NCBI GenBank assembly: GCA_034231615.1
Contig: CM067298.1
Coordinates: 27,291,983 to 27,355,982, forward strand
Direction: 5' to 3'
Source: Meghimatium bilineatum
Lineage: Eukaryota > Mollusca > Gastropoda > Stylommatophora > Philomycidae
Length of the DNA: 64,000 nucleotides
The first letter of the stretch is position 1, and each line of letters begins with the position of its first letter. The position numbers were made by a program, and so were the translations under genes. Below the pieces are notes generated by a model that did not search any database, was not told the origin of the DNA, and saw nothing but the letters and a program-made list of their open reading frames with translations. Below are positions 48,401-54,394 of this stretch, in pieces.

Positions 48401-49622
48401 GTGAGATACTTCGGACAAGGCCTCACATCGACACGTAGAGACTACTTGTGGTTACAAGATCACGCGTGTATGTTCGTATTCACGCGACTGTTTCAAGTAC
48501 AACAGATATAGCACCATTTTACCATCACATTTTCAGCTGCATACACTGTTTACTATGCTAATCACACAGATAATTCATTCCTGAACATTTTACAATATTA
48601 AACACTTTGATGGACCGTGACAGAACATTTATTTTAAAGCCGATTCGTGACAACGAAAAAATAATGAAGAACTCTTTCTGTATGCAATATAAGATACGGA
48701 AGCGGTATTTCATGTGATCAATAATCAGTGGTATACGTCTTCATGAAATCATGTAGAAATAAATCATGGATTAATTAATCCCTTTTTTTTTGTCAGAGTC
48801 ATTTAGAAAGTCATTTAGTCAGGAAGAAGAATGGCTCCTCAAAACTATCAAAAAACGAAAACCAACTTGTTTTGTACTTATAAAAAAAACATAATGGTTT
48901 AGAAAGATTAATCTATCAACTGTCAATACTGCATGTTTTTTTCTGTTAGGGAGTTACTGGTATGCTTCTAATGGCTTGTGTGATAAAGGCCGTATAAAAA
49001 GATTAATCATGGAGGGAAATTTTCAGTCAAGAGAATAAGAGGCAAACAGAGACTATCACAGATATAAAATATAGAAGACCTCCTGAACATGACAATGGAA
49101 AAGACTGGGCAACTTGCACAGAACCAAGAGACTTACAAAGCTGCAGTGAAAACAACATTCTGTAAAAGACACGACACATAACAAGACATTTAATAATAAC
49201 AAATATAATATTTTTTAGTCATTGAACACAATTAATGGAATAAGATTTCACAGTAATTTAACAATAATTAATTAAATAATATTTTAGTAATCTAGAGAGT
49301 GGAATTATTTTTCAATACTTTTGAAACAATTAATGGAATAAGTTAGTCATTTACAAATAACTAGTGGAATGTGTTTTCACATTCATTTAGAAATAGTGAA
49401 TATAATGAGACTTTTCAAAGTAGATTGTTGACATTACGTGATCTGAAGAATACAATAAAAATACAATAAGTATTTACCTGTAAACACAATGCTGAGCGTA
49501 TGAGTTGCCACCGCGAACTGGGCAAGAATCTGCATGGAAAACTGCACAAGAGTATATCTTCCAAAAGGACCCAACTTGTGTAGTGTAGAATCTACATGTC
49601 CAATGTCTGTTCTTGCTGTCAT
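19667..49622 (-). CDS. SLC22: SLC22-family transporter (organic cation/anion transporter-like, major facilitator superfamily), complete, 11 exons
   Basis: Exons 49478-49622, 43178-43422, 37958-38188, 36133-36338, 33571-33697, 31236-31726, 26834-26968, 25778-25863, 23357-23468, 21669-21741 and 19667-19888 join in phase: 2073 nt, 690 residues plus TAA. Seen in order: LGPFGRY near the N-terminus; TM1; a long Cys-containing extracellular loop (residues ~49-130) with five N-X-S/T sites; FDLVCNREFL; the loop 2-3 motif GSLVFPYFADNYGRK (155-169); ESLRWL (280-285) where the family has ESPRWL; a cytoplasmic loop swollen by a 13 x 7-residue repeat (365-455); DRLGRK (526-531) after TM8; GKFG and PELFPTNVRATGLG before TM11; ETSRRELPQSILDIEGW near the C-terminus. 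Known: SLC22 proteins are 12-TM plasma-membrane carriers of organic ions, usually ~550 residues, so the excess here is mostly the repeat. Substrate cannot be assigned. An in-frame ATG at 49673 would add 17 residues; 49622 fits the family better. Confidence 0.93.
19900..21660. other. SLC22-like intron 10, no recognised elements
   Basis: AT-rich. A short (GAA)n run at 19960-19980 and a C-run at 21432-21446 are the only features I can name. Confidence 0.5.
21669..21741 (-). CDS. SLC22: SLC22-like exon 10, TM11
   Basis: Acceptor TGTTACAG, donor GTAATA. Only 73 nt. It completes Arg593 and encodes ATGLGLANMSACLGGMLAPF then AEML, matching the family's R..G.G.....R.G...AP block. Confidence 0.92.
22063..22367 (+). 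repeat. Complete SINE family A copy with target-site duplication
   Basis: The 12-bp repeat ATCTACTCTTCA flanks it at 22063-22074 and 22356-22367. The element (22075-22355) runs from CACCCGTGTGTTGCCGGGGC to a GAAGAAGAAGAAG tail and contains GCATGTCGTAAAAGGCGAC and GTCGGATGTGTCAGGCCG. No clear tRNA A/B boxes. Confidence 0.9.
22419..22849. mobile_element. Fold-back element (inverted-repeat pair), copy 1
   Basis: Arms of ~160 bp face each other: TTACAACTGACGGGAA at 22473 and its complement ending at 22835. CAATGTCAACAAGT flanks both sides (22419-22432, 22836-22849). The arms carry GGTTCAATTCC, a perfect Pol III B-box string on the outer right end. No coding capacity. Confidence 0.8.
23357..23468 (-). 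CDS. SLC22: SLC22-like exon 9, TM10
   Basis: Acceptor TTTCTTAG, donor GTAAGG. It encodes EQLIAIKVLTILGKFGISGS then YGIIYIMTPELFPTNV, matching the family's LGKFG...Y..ELFPT.VR. The exon sits between two fold-back repeats of one family. Confidence 0.95.
23575..23650. repeat. Two-unit ~45-bp tandem repeat
   Basis: AACTAGACAAAGCAACAATC and AACTAGACAAAGCAATAATC start two near-identical units. Confidence 0.8.
23662..24000. mobile_element. Fold-back element, copy 2
   Basis: Left arm AACGGGAATTGAACCAGTCC is mirrored by GGACTGGTTCAATTCCCGTT near 23930-23947. The spacer shares CAAGTCACTGAGAGCGGACC with copy 1, and the outer flank GAATTTACTTG matches copy 1's outer flank inverted. It faces copy 1 across SLC22 exon 9. 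Confidence 0.78.
24070..24250. repeat. ~36-43-bp minisatellite, about 5 units
   Basis: Units of AAACATCATACGTGTAACCA then CTATTGAAACAATC. Confidence 0.85.
24590..25300 (+). mobile_element. LINE C-terminal half
   Basis: VKEFTYLGSIISSDGKNIKE, then an open 127-codon stretch (24908-25291) with LATEMTCLRIILGVTITDII, QQINWFSHASRLPSDSAPKK and KARGIPRKRWITEIK. RTE/CR1-like C-terminus, same family as 29230-29650. Confidence 0.85.
25778..25863 (-). CDS. SLC22: SLC22-like exon 8, GRK loop and TM9
   Basis: Acceptor TTCCCCAG, donor GTGAGT. It completes R527 and encodes LGRKVCFAAFSVIAGISLVS followed by AATVSSLL, the DR.GRK loop and TM9. 1 + 28 codons + 1, in phase with exons 7 and 9. Confidence 0.92.
26834..26968 (-). 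CDS. SLC22: SLC22-like exon 7, TM7-TM8
   Basis: Acceptor CTACCAG, donor GTATGT. It encodes FFNSLTYYALFLMSSSL, GSLYLNYFLNCVVEIPAS and YFFID, the TM7-TM8 block (family: YYGL...L.GDLYLNF...EIPA). 1 + 44 codons + 2. Confidence 0.93.
27100..28140 (-). mobile_element. LINE reverse transcriptase region
   Basis: Minus strand: MRQGNNKTAFANLKRLTQPH, IPFSKRCILKLCKNYRTNSL, INHSSKVMVKIILNRI, AGFVKTEVPQSSF, MYKDASSAV and finally CKLRYANDIDLLAGSESELQ (YADD motif as YAND). Frameshifted, same strand as the host gene, intron 6. Confidence 0.88.
28725..28990 (+). repeat. tRNA-headed SINE family C
   Basis: GGGGATCTATGTGACGCAGC then AGTTAAGACATTT (A-box-like), TTCGGAGTTGTGGCCTATGA, CAACCCTCTATTCCCTTTGA. It matches 45065-45310 and, inverted, 38395-38600. 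Confidence 0.7.
29230..29650 (+). mobile_element. LINE 3' end with GATA tail
   Basis: LVTAEIMTCLRRILCISLRE, RVRNEDIRQKTGTTPILEYF, KRQQIKLFARQ, then after stops a (TAGA)n tail at 29627-29650. The microsatellite tail marks the element's 3' terminus. Confidence 0.82.
30604..30865. repeat. Degenerate ~60-bp / 38-bp minisatellite
   Basis: Repeated GATATTCAGAAGTGTGATTT then AAACCCAGCGGTGTTTTACT, shortening to ~38-bp units at the right end. Confidence 0.75.
30858..31025 (-). repeat. SINE family B (tRNA-headed)
   Basis: The minus strand starts GCTCTGTGGCGGAGAGAAGG, has GAACCGGGCTCAATTTCTGC, and ends TATTGCATAGAAAATCATTA. Confidence 0.7.
31236..31726 (-). CDS. SLC22: SLC22-like exon 6 with coding minisatellite
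   Basis: Acceptor AATTTAG, donor GTAAGT. It opens VNEMDMSKIDRPEISNLEV and closes CMSLFTNRLLRNSTLFSML, both typical of the TM6-TM7 loop. Between them, residues 365-455 are thirteen 7-residue units (consensus S-N-T-D-N-G-E). 163 codons + 2 nt. Confidence 0.9.
31316..31588 (-). repeat. 21-bp coding minisatellite, 13 units
   Basis: The unit encodes S-N-T-D-N-G-E with variants (TNTDNGE, SNADNGE, SNTENGE, SDTDNSV, LNTDKNA, PSTDKGS). The period of 21 keeps the frame. It lies in the intracellular loop of the SLC22-like protein. Confidence 0.93.
31763..31798. repeat. (GA)n microsatellite
   Basis: On the gene strand it is a (CT)n tract 37 nt upstream of the SLC22 exon 6 acceptor. Confidence 0.95.
32130..32326. 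repeat. 48-bp minisatellite, 4 units
   Basis: Unit GGAAGACTACATTCTGAAGA then AAATATGTTACCTGTCAATA. Each unit holds ACAGGTAACA on the gene strand, a splice-donor-like decamer. Confidence 0.93.
32535..33480 (-). mobile_element. LINE RNase H region with a long open frame
   Basis: A 258-codon frame (33311-32535) is open; upstream text GKRIKRGRSW continues in frame. Motifs: DIIIYTNGFVNRNTNKSGWG (first catalytic Asp of YTDGS is Asn), MRMEIVGVAAALNWL (Glu), SVLLTDSQSML (Asp), WIYCLGHAWVRGNERAGVLA (His and final region). Known: RNase H sits after RT in I/Jockey-related non-LTR elements. It is the longest non-satellite open frame here, but the Asn change suggests loss of catalysis. It lies in SLC22 intron 5, same strand. 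Confidence 0.88.
33571..33697 (-). CDS. SLC22: SLC22-like exon 5, ESPRWL-type loop
   Basis: Acceptor ATTTCAG, donor GTAATT. It encodes LMDESLRWLAANGLTERVLE then VLRKASRWNG, the cytoplasmic loop after TM6. The family motif PESPRWL appears as DESLRWL. 1 + 42 codons, in phase. Confidence 0.92.
33940..35500 (-). mobile_element. LINE reverse transcriptase to C-terminus
   Basis: Minus strand in broken frames: EAIKASREIGVKWLNRIFS, RGISLLSHTGKIYAKILEQR, STDALFTL, LCADDQSIIYDDEEKLQTNI (ADD intact), EVKYLGSIFTEDGRLKREIE, RTRKRWIDNIKTIQNKQDYT. The open piece 34869-34516 is 117 codons. Same broad clade as 11715-12345. Confidence 0.88.
35500..36130. other. SLC22-like intron 4, nothing recognised
   Basis: AT-rich with no repeat or coding similarity I can support. 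Confidence 0.4.
36133..36338 (-). CDS. SLC22: SLC22-like exon 4, TM4-TM6
   Basis: Acceptor CATCTACAG, donor GTAAGT. It encodes GVSQTSVTVIMEILTSSQRG, then hydrophobic segments and YHSWRLIELAYCTYF, matching the TM4-TM6 part of SLC22 proteins (E...RG, WR.L). 68 codons + 2 nt. Confidence 0.92.
37020..37125 (-). repeat. SINE family B fragment
   Basis: The minus strand shows GTATTTATATTGCCTAGAAA then ATCATTACAGC and GGTTGGTGGCTACG, the 3' part of the family. Confidence 0.5.
37690..37990. repeat. ~52-bp tandem array spanning the exon 3 splice donor
   Basis: Five to six units, gene strand AACATTTGTGGGAGTATTTT then TACAGGTAACAAACATTTCT. The first unit includes the last 24 nt of SLC22 exon 3. Intact donor-like copies end at 37803 and 37751; others are degenerate. 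Confidence 0.9.
37958..38188 (-). CDS. SLC22: SLC22-like exon 3, TM2-TM3 with the major facilitator signature
   Basis: It starts FDLVCNREFLAGLTQTLLTL and carries ADNYGRKPVLLL. Acceptor TTTGCAG, donor CAG|GTAACA. Exactly 77 codons, phase 0 at both ends. The last ~24 nt and the donor are repeated several times in the following intron. Confidence 0.95.
38286..38330. repeat. (GA)n microsatellite
   Basis: A (CT)n tract on the gene strand about 100 nt upstream of the exon 3 acceptor. Confidence 0.95.
38395..38600 (-). repeat. SINE family C
   Basis: The minus strand contains TTGTGCTCAAGAGATAGCGG, GCAGCTACGGAGTTTCGTAG and GTGGTACTCTTGG, matching 45065-45310. Confidence 0.7.
38790..39260 (+). mobile_element. 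LINE C-terminal remnant
   Basis: INLFRSLVLSILLYRCENWA then LNADTERRIHALKT, CGHVTRHEPLPKIILQGTVE. This is the thumb and C-terminal block of a non-LTR element. Decayed. Confidence 0.8.
39495..39541. repeat. (GT)n/(GC)n microsatellite
   Basis: Alternating GTGTGT and GCGTGCGT. Confidence 0.9.
39830..41400 (-). mobile_element. Penelope-like element, RT end plus endonuclease
   Basis: Minus strand: LVLTLNSFEFDGQFFEPHRC (RT), then LIHFIDNFHRTIKLTSEIFT, FLDIYLLLCNHPLLGHRYTS, a stretch to 40560, CYHLCLYNPDPVCHIP and FADHINDTRNPSAQYIQV (decayed GIY-YIG endonuclease with its HD-type tail). A hammerhead-like motif follows at 39918-39952. Heavily mutated and head-to-head with the next copy. Confidence 0.72.
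39918..39952 (-). ncRNA. Hammerhead-like motif 3' of a second Penelope-like copy
   Basis: The minus strand reads CTTGATAAAGGTA, TTTTGGTGGAAATGTAGATT. Same position relative to the element and same TTGATAA...GAAA skeleton as 14345-14380. Decayed. Confidence 0.35.
41420..41870 (+). mobile_element. Penelope-like element endonuclease, opposite orientation
   Basis: YPMCLYSLRPDLSHSEKSPL, VSSDAISVIICKCCTMTYIG, stop, TGRKFAEHLYSIKNH, PVSDYFNGTDH, stop, DAHDIQVMVIKSC. GIY-YIG endonuclease order with two stops. Confidence 0.78.
41870..42200 (-). mobile_element. LINE reverse transcriptase remnant
   Basis: Minus strand: LGVDIRNHIDGKFFNCRRLR, LTIRDFLFTDDCALNANFKC and EFYMKVNGTPKEISKHPYVS. FADD appears as FTDD. 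This text is typical of a common invertebrate LINE RT. Confidence 0.8.
42222..42310 (-). repeat. SINE family A 3' end
   Basis: Minus strand: CATTCCGTTCTCTGGACTAT, ATCTGCAGAGTTTGAGCATG, then a GAAGAAGAAGA tail. Confidence 0.65.
42440..42890 (+). mobile_element. LINE family E 3' end
   Basis: SILMYGPETDIIGAAEKWIY, RRIGRTSWKEKKTN, FGHIKRDDTFLKTLLQGKVE, YSLAECTTKTRDRGCCRSVA, ending GCTGATGATAAC. Its last ~110 bp recur at 46680, 54400 (inverted) and, loosely, 56470. Confidence 0.8.
43178..43422 (-). CDS. SLC22: SLC22-like exon 2, large extracellular loop
   Basis: Acceptor CTTCTAG, donor GTAAAA. It encodes residues 49-130, including NPFRCPGRYSNNQS, NTTNFS, NGS and NIS glycosylation sequons and three cysteines, ending YFVSE. 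This is the glycosylated TM1-TM2 loop. An A/T-rich tandem array starts directly upstream of the acceptor. Confidence 0.88.
43434..43735. repeat. Degenerate ~16-bp A/T-rich tandem array
   Basis: Units like ATAAAACATATAATTGG. On the gene strand the array feeds straight into the polypyrimidine tract of the SLC22 exon 2 acceptor at 43423. Confidence 0.75.
43950..44250. repeat. 55-bp minisatellite, 5 units, followed by (TTC)n
   Basis: Unit CCTGTCTAGCCCTTAATATT then ATCAATTCATACTTTCCTCT and GACGCAAAGTATAAT; near-identical copies, then CTTCTTCTTCTTC. Confidence 0.93.
44251..45060. other. SLC22-like intron 1, nothing recognised
   Basis: There are open stretches on both strands at 44470-44727, but neither resembles a protein I know. 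Confidence 0.4.
45065..45310 (+). repeat. SINE family C (tRNA-headed)
   Basis: CCCTGGCGTAGTGGTTAAGA (A-box-like), GTGCTCAAGAGATTGCTAGC, GTAGCTACGGAGTTAGGTGC, CTACAACCCTTGAGCCC. Confidence 0.72.
45413..45440. repeat. (GA)n microsatellite
   Basis: About 14 GA units. Confidence 0.93.
45495..45660. repeat. 48-bp minisatellite, 3 units
   Basis: CTGAAAGAAATTTGATTTCA then GACTGAAATACCTGTATGTT and CCCTAGAC. Confidence 0.93.
45950..46800 (+). mobile_element. LINE family E 3' end
   Basis: EHADDMKIIF, ILKEVHQLNYLGTTMISDGR, then the shared tail CAGTCTAGCAGAGTGCACCA, CCAAGACAAGAGACAGGGGA and a (GATGAT)n end at 46789-46800. Confidence 0.8.
46810..47390. repeat. ~33-bp minisatellite, roughly 16 units
   Basis: Units of TGAATAGTGCAACTATTACA then TGAAACTACTATT with length and base variants. 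Confidence 0.9.
47396..47580 (+). repeat. SINE family B (tRNA-headed)
   Basis: ATGGTGGAATGATACAGGAC (A box), GGAGTTCGATCCCCGCCACA (B box), TATTGCCTAGAAAATCACTA, GGGTTGATTGCATCG. It is inserted in the surrounding minisatellite, which resumes at 47585. Confidence 0.8.
47690..47945. repeat. ~47-bp minisatellite, 5-6 units
   Basis: GGAACTACTAACTACTATTT then GGATAATTCAATCACTACTT and ACACAT. Confidence 0.92.
48040..48315 (+). mobile_element. LINE C-terminal Cys-rich end with GAAGAAG tail
   Basis: MFRKLKIGETDLCNCGLSPE then TAEYILHVCQLYQEERKKI, a C.C...H....C block that ends many RNase H-bearing non-LTR polyproteins, then a GATGAAGAAGAAGAAG tail. The tail is like that of SINE family A. Confidence 0.78.
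48960..49185 (+). mobile_element. LINE C-terminal remnant
   Basis: Frameshifted LIMEGNFQS, EDLLNMTMEKTGQLAQNQET then YKAAVKTTFCKRHDT, matching 51800-52000. Confidence 0.75.
49478..49622 (-). CDS. SLC22: SLC22-like exon 1
   Basis: ATG at 49622; begins MTARTDIGHVDSTLHKLGPF, then GRYTLVQFSMQILAQF, the N-terminus and TM1 of the family. It ends ...LSIVFT plus G at donor GTAAAT. Residues 1-48. Confidence 0.88.
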
Positions 49623-50440
49623 CCTGATGAAATGATTTGGTCTGGTGTAAAATGTAAAACATACAAGCTCCAAAAGCTATTTTTGAGTGAGCTAATAATG
49701 ACTACGCCATCTGTGCTATTTGTTACAGTTGGAATTTAGCGCCTCTTGCCATCTGACATTTCCAAAACTTACAGTACTTCTTAAAGGGCAGGTCCTCATG
49801 TTAACTGTGTACAGAGAAAACCGGTGTTAAAACTCCTGTCAGGTTTAAATATACATTAATAACAATATTTAACGAGGGTCTGACTAGTTCTGGAAATACT
49901 CATCGACTTGTAATTAGAGATGCGTCTTAAATAACCTGAGTTAGCTTGGTGTATAAGATAAGGTGTAGGTCATAACAGAACATACCTGAACTAATCGGTC
50001 ACTAACTTGCTTGACACAATTCTACTTAACAAATCAGGTAATTCGCTTTAGGAAACAACAAGGCGTGATCATCGACAATTATAAGACCTGCTGGCTCATT
50101 GGAAATCATTCTTATAAGTTGACTCACTGGATGTTTTCGCTGTATTCATTGGCTGTCGATACAAACTATGCAGTGTGTCTGGGAGATTCACTACCGATAA
50201 CAATATCAATATTTCTTATACATTTCATGGCACACTGACCTGACTTTATTCTCTGTTAGGCAAATGCAAAAACATTTAGTAACAGCTCAACAAGTTTCAA
50301 TAGATCTCCACATGAACGTCTTTAGCGGCCCGAAGAATATCAAGACGGTATTCTATCTCTCTCCAAGTGTTGTGAAGCATCTGAGGTGTGACAGATGCAC
50401 AAGAGTCAAATAATCGCTGTCGAAGATTATCCTGTCTCTA
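49623..50440. other. Region upstream of the SLC22-like start, nothing recognised
   Basis: It should hold the 5' UTR and promoter. I see no clear TATA box or CpG cluster. Confidence 0.4.
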
Positions 50441-50745
50441 ATTCAGAGTTTGATAAACACATGTTTTTACCTGTGTAAAGGAAATTTACACCCGTTTGGT
50501 CATATAAAGAGACACAGCTGTTTAGAAAGACAAATTATAGAGGGCAGAGAACCTGAGAGAAGGAGAAAGGGCAGACCAATAAGACGTTGGACTGACGACA
50601 TTAAAGATAACATGAATACGGTCGTTGGATTGGAAAATGCAAGCCGCATGGCCCAAGACAGAAGTGTTCAAGGAGTTCCTTGGGAAGATAACGTTCTGGA
50701 GAGAATACATCACATGACAACAACATATAAATACATCTAAGGGTG
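50440..50745 (+). mobile_element. LINE C-terminal remnant
   Basis: FGHIKRHSCLERQIIEGREP then ERRRKGRPIRRWTDDIKDNM, SRMAQDRSV, open for 96 codons (50450-50740). Confidence 0.8.
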
Positions 50746-50836
50746 TAAAATCTAGTAATATGGGTGGAAGGGGGCATACATTGGATACCTCATTTTCCAA
50801 TCCATCTGTCTGGACATTGTTGATCAAGGTAGTCTC

Positions 50837-50940
50837 TTACTTCATTGACATTTTTTGGAGATGACTCCTTACTTTATTGACATTTTGCGGAGGTGGTCCC
50901 TTACTTCAATGTCATTTTGTGGAGGTGGTTCATCATACTG
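50837..50940. repeat. ~35-bp tandem repeat, 3 units
   Basis: TTACTTCATTGACATTTTTT, TTACTTTATTGACATTTTGC, TTACTTCAATGTCATTTTGT, each followed by GGAGRTG. Confidence 0.75.
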
Positions 50941-50989
50941 GATCATGACTCATTCTGGTATCATATAAATCAGAGTTTCATGCCTGAAA

Positions 50990-51105
50990 CTTTCTGCTGC
51001 ACCGTGGATTTCACCATTTTCTGCTGCATCGTGAATTTCACCATTTTCTGCTGCACCGTGGGTTTCACCATTTTCTACTGCACCGTGGGTTTCACCATTT
51101 TCAAT
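50990..51105. repeat. 27-bp minisatellite, 4 units
   Basis: TTTCTGCTGCACCGTGGGTT then TCACCAT. On the minus strand it reads ENGETHGAA repeats, but the frame closes at both ends and has no gene context. Confidence 0.88.
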
Positions 51106-51439
51106 ATACTTATCATCACATTCCGTAGTGCTGTACATCACGCCTTGCTTTTCGCATATTACAAGCCAATTAATTTCATTATCTTCAGAGCTCCTAAAAA
51201 GTTTATAGCTTGTATAGGATTGTAGTGAGATTCAAAGTTCTGGCTACGTGTCCCCCATGCTGGATAGACAGATAAAAAATAACTGGCGACGTGAATGAAA
51301 GCAGTGCTAGTACTGATTTTATAAAAATAATGCATATCAGCTGAGATGAACACACCCCTGCAAAAGTAATTGACAAAGAACAACTATAAAATGGCAGCAA
51401 CATTGAGTAACTATCTCGGGTTAGCATCAACACCACAGG

Positions 51440-52000
51440 TGATTGCTTGCAGTGATCAGTAAGACATTAGCAATGACCGTACAAAAACATCACATGAAAA
51501 ATCTATGGCAAGTGGCAAACAGGAAAACAAAGTTACAATTATTAACAAGCTGTATAATTCCAGTGACAACATACGGTTGTGAGACCTGGGCAAGGACATC
51601 TGCAGTGGAAAAGAAAATATCGGCCTTGGAAATGAAATGTTATAGACAAACGTCCTAAGAATATCATGGACAGAAAGACGAACCAACGCACATGTCCGCA
51701 AGCATCTCAACATAGAAGAAGACTGGCTTCTACAAAAAAGCAACAACAAAATTACATGTTTCGGACATATAACGAGATACAATGGTTTAGAAGAAAGATT
51801 AATAATGGATGGAAAAGTTTCAGGAAAGAGAACAAGAGGCAGACAAAGACAACGATGGACACATGATATCGACGGCCTTCTGAACATGACTGTGAATGAA
51901 GCAGGGCACCTTGCACCGAACCGAGAGTCTTACAGAGTGGCAGTGAGAACAACGTTCTGTAAAGGACACACCACTAAGATACTTCAAAGTCGCCAAAAAT
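51440..52000 (+). mobile_element. LINE thumb and C-terminus
   Basis: LTSCIIPVTTYGCETWARTS then AVEKKISALEMKCYR, GKVSGKRTRGRQRQRWTHDI, LLNMTVNEAGHLAPNRESYR, VRTTFCKGHTTK. Frameshifted near 51655. Confidence 0.85.
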
Positions 52001-52880
52001 GATCATTACCTCTTACACCAATCTCTAGACAACACAAAAGGAAGGCGCATCGAGAGAGGAAGGTCTTGGATAGCAGAAGCAGAAGATACCCTACTTAGAG
52101 TTTGTGAGCTGGAAGAAGTGGGAAGAGGCTGTGAATGGGTGACATTTGGCAAAGAGAGAACGTTTTTGACAACAGATGTCATACAGATAGGAAGAGAATG
52201 TCGCGACTGGGCTGCCAACAGAACAGAGGGAATAATTCAAGAACTCACACTGCAGCACTAGAAGCCACACAATACAATAATTTACACAGGTGGCTCAGTA
52301 GCACAAGAAACAAACAATAGGTGTGGTTGGAGTTTCATGGCCTACCAAAATGGTAAGACATGAGCTGAGAATTCAGCTACGTATCCCACTACAACATCGA
52401 ATATGATAATAGAAATAGAGACGACAACTCTCACTTGGCTGGCGACGCAACCACCAATAGACTCTGATTCTATCGGACTCTCAAAGTATGCTGCGCAAGA
52501 TAGAAAATTGTATGATCAGAGCTGAATTATTGATCACTCTTCTCAACAACGCGCAAAGTATTACATGGATCTGCTGTCCAGGTCATGCTGGGGTCAGGGG
52601 AAACGAAAGAGCCGATGTATTGGCTGGTAAAGCCTTGGTGAACGGCAGTCATGGATACCCTACAGAAAGACGAGGAGGAGGGCAAATGAGACAATGTACA
52701 TACTCAGAGAATGGTAGAAAAGGGATGGACTAGAGATGACGGGAGAAAGTGCTCCTTCTCCGAAAAGATCAGAAAAACGCGTAATCAGCAATTGACTGGG
52801 ACACTGAGCTTATACACTTTTAGATGTCTGACACAACCAAAAACTGACTGGGATACTGAGCTTATAATCTTTTATATGTC
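52000..52880 (+). mobile_element. LINE RNase H region, decayed
   Basis: KGRRIERGRSWIAEAEDTLL then RVCELEEVGRGCEW, TIIYTGGSVAQETNNRCGWS (YTDGS as YTGGS), SITWICCPGHAGVRGNERAD then VLAGKAL. It parallels 32535-33480 and directly abuts a LINE C-terminus. A SINE-A copy interrupts its 3' part at 52883. Confidence 0.85.
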
Positions 52881-53155
52881 TGGGCCCGAAAGGGGAGCAA
52901 AGAATAGCAACACTGTTTACCTTCCACGCATGTCGTAAAAGGCGACTAATGAGGTTATGGGATGGAGTTGGCTGTCCATCCCATATAGGGCCAGTGACCA
53001 AAAGCCATGCTGAAGTTGGATGTGTCAGGCCGAAATGTGTAGATATCGCAGCAATGCTGTAAACCATGACACAACGCATTCCATTCTCCGGACTACATCC
53101 TATTAATCTGCAGGAGTTTGAGAACACACGCAGAAGAAGAAGAAGAAGATGTCTG
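52876..53155 (+). repeat. Complete SINE family A copy with target-site duplication
   Basis: ATGTCTG at 52876-52882 and 53149-53155 flanks GGCCCGAAAGGGGAGCAAAG ... CAGAAGAAGAAGAAG. By eye it is about nine-tenths identical to 22075-22355. Confidence 0.9.
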
Positions 53156-53159
53156 ACCG

Positions 53160-53955
53160 AACATATATGGGAATGTTACGATTGCTGTGACGCTTGTTTC
53201 TAGTCAAGAATCAAGAGAGAGATGGATCGTAACAATAAAAAAATAAGTTATATCTTGCATAGAGGAGAAAATATTGACATTTGTTATTCGTAGTGATTCT
53301 GCTCTCTACGCACTGTACACAAAGTGACCAATGACAATCACGGGAAAAGTATAATGTGTCACTTTATAAGAATATTTCCCAAATGGTCAGCAGGTATTAT
53401 ATATGTTGATCGTCACACTTAAAGGGTGATTGTTGTCAGATCATGTTTGTTAAGTCTGCTTTCTAGTATCACTGATCCGTCTAATATTGTTGTCAATAAT
53501 CGCACTTAAATAACATCTACTGTGGCAGAAATACAACATTATTTATTTTTAAATGTTATGTATTGTTAATGTGACTTATGGGGTTAGGTGAGGGTACCAG
53601 TAATCTGGACATTATTCATGTTTATTTAGACCCAAGCTAGGATCCACGTATATCGCGCTTTATTGTTAGACGCATCCAGGTAAATATTCGTCAGGGGTAA
53701 CGGCAACAGTTTTGGCTATTGTATTTAAGGATAAGCTAATTCAATTATGAAATGAAACAGAATGCAGTTGACAAGTGGTTATTATCGGAATGCAAATTGT
53801 GACCTGTAGTTCTCAATGGTGGCCACATCGTCTTGTTGTGAAACAAAGAAGAAAAAAACCGGACAATATTTGGATCACGGGCTCATAATAATTTTTACCG
53901 AAAATATTTTTGCAATATATGACATATATATTTATCTCTGTGAGATATCAGAGAG

Positions 53956-53989
<34 letters not shown>

Positions 53990-54390
53990 TCCATATGAAA
54001 ATCTGTCACGAGCACACCAGTTTGGGAGTCACTCCAGTAGATCACTAATATTCAGCGACCTATTATTGTTATTGTATTGTATACCACAGATGGCTTGAGT
54101 GTGAATTAGTGCTATTAGAGCATGTTTGTTTAACTTACATTGAAGACTTGTACATTCCGAGAAGAAGGGGACCCAGAAATGTGTGTAAATAGTGTACATT
54201 CGTTTAAGTCTAGAACCCTTGAAATGTCTAAGACTTAGTTAACATTCAAAGTAAAACCAAATCTAATCTTTATTTCATCCGTTTATGACTAATGCGGAAA
54301 ATACTGTTGTGCCGATGATCAAGGCAGCAGTGAGACTGAATTTATTTTCTCAGAGAATCTGGTACTCAAAACACAAAAGCTGCGTCAAGA
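53160..54390. other. Intergenic, nothing recognised except a (GA)n run at 53950-53986
   Basis: AT-rich. I see no coding or repeat similarity beyond the microsatellite. Confidence 0.5.
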
Positions 54391-54394
54391 AGAA

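Noticed and set aside
49623-49673. Upstream in-frame ATG (49673) for the SLC22-like protein
   Set aside because: The added 17 residues do not look like the family's N-terminus; the start at 49622 places LGPFGRY at the usual distance. Not excluded.
50950-51141. ENGETHGA-repeat frame as a possible exon like the SLC22 loop repeat
   Set aside because: The frame closes soon on both sides, it lies upstream of the gene's first exon, and the repeat unit (27 bp) differs from the 21-bp coding unit.
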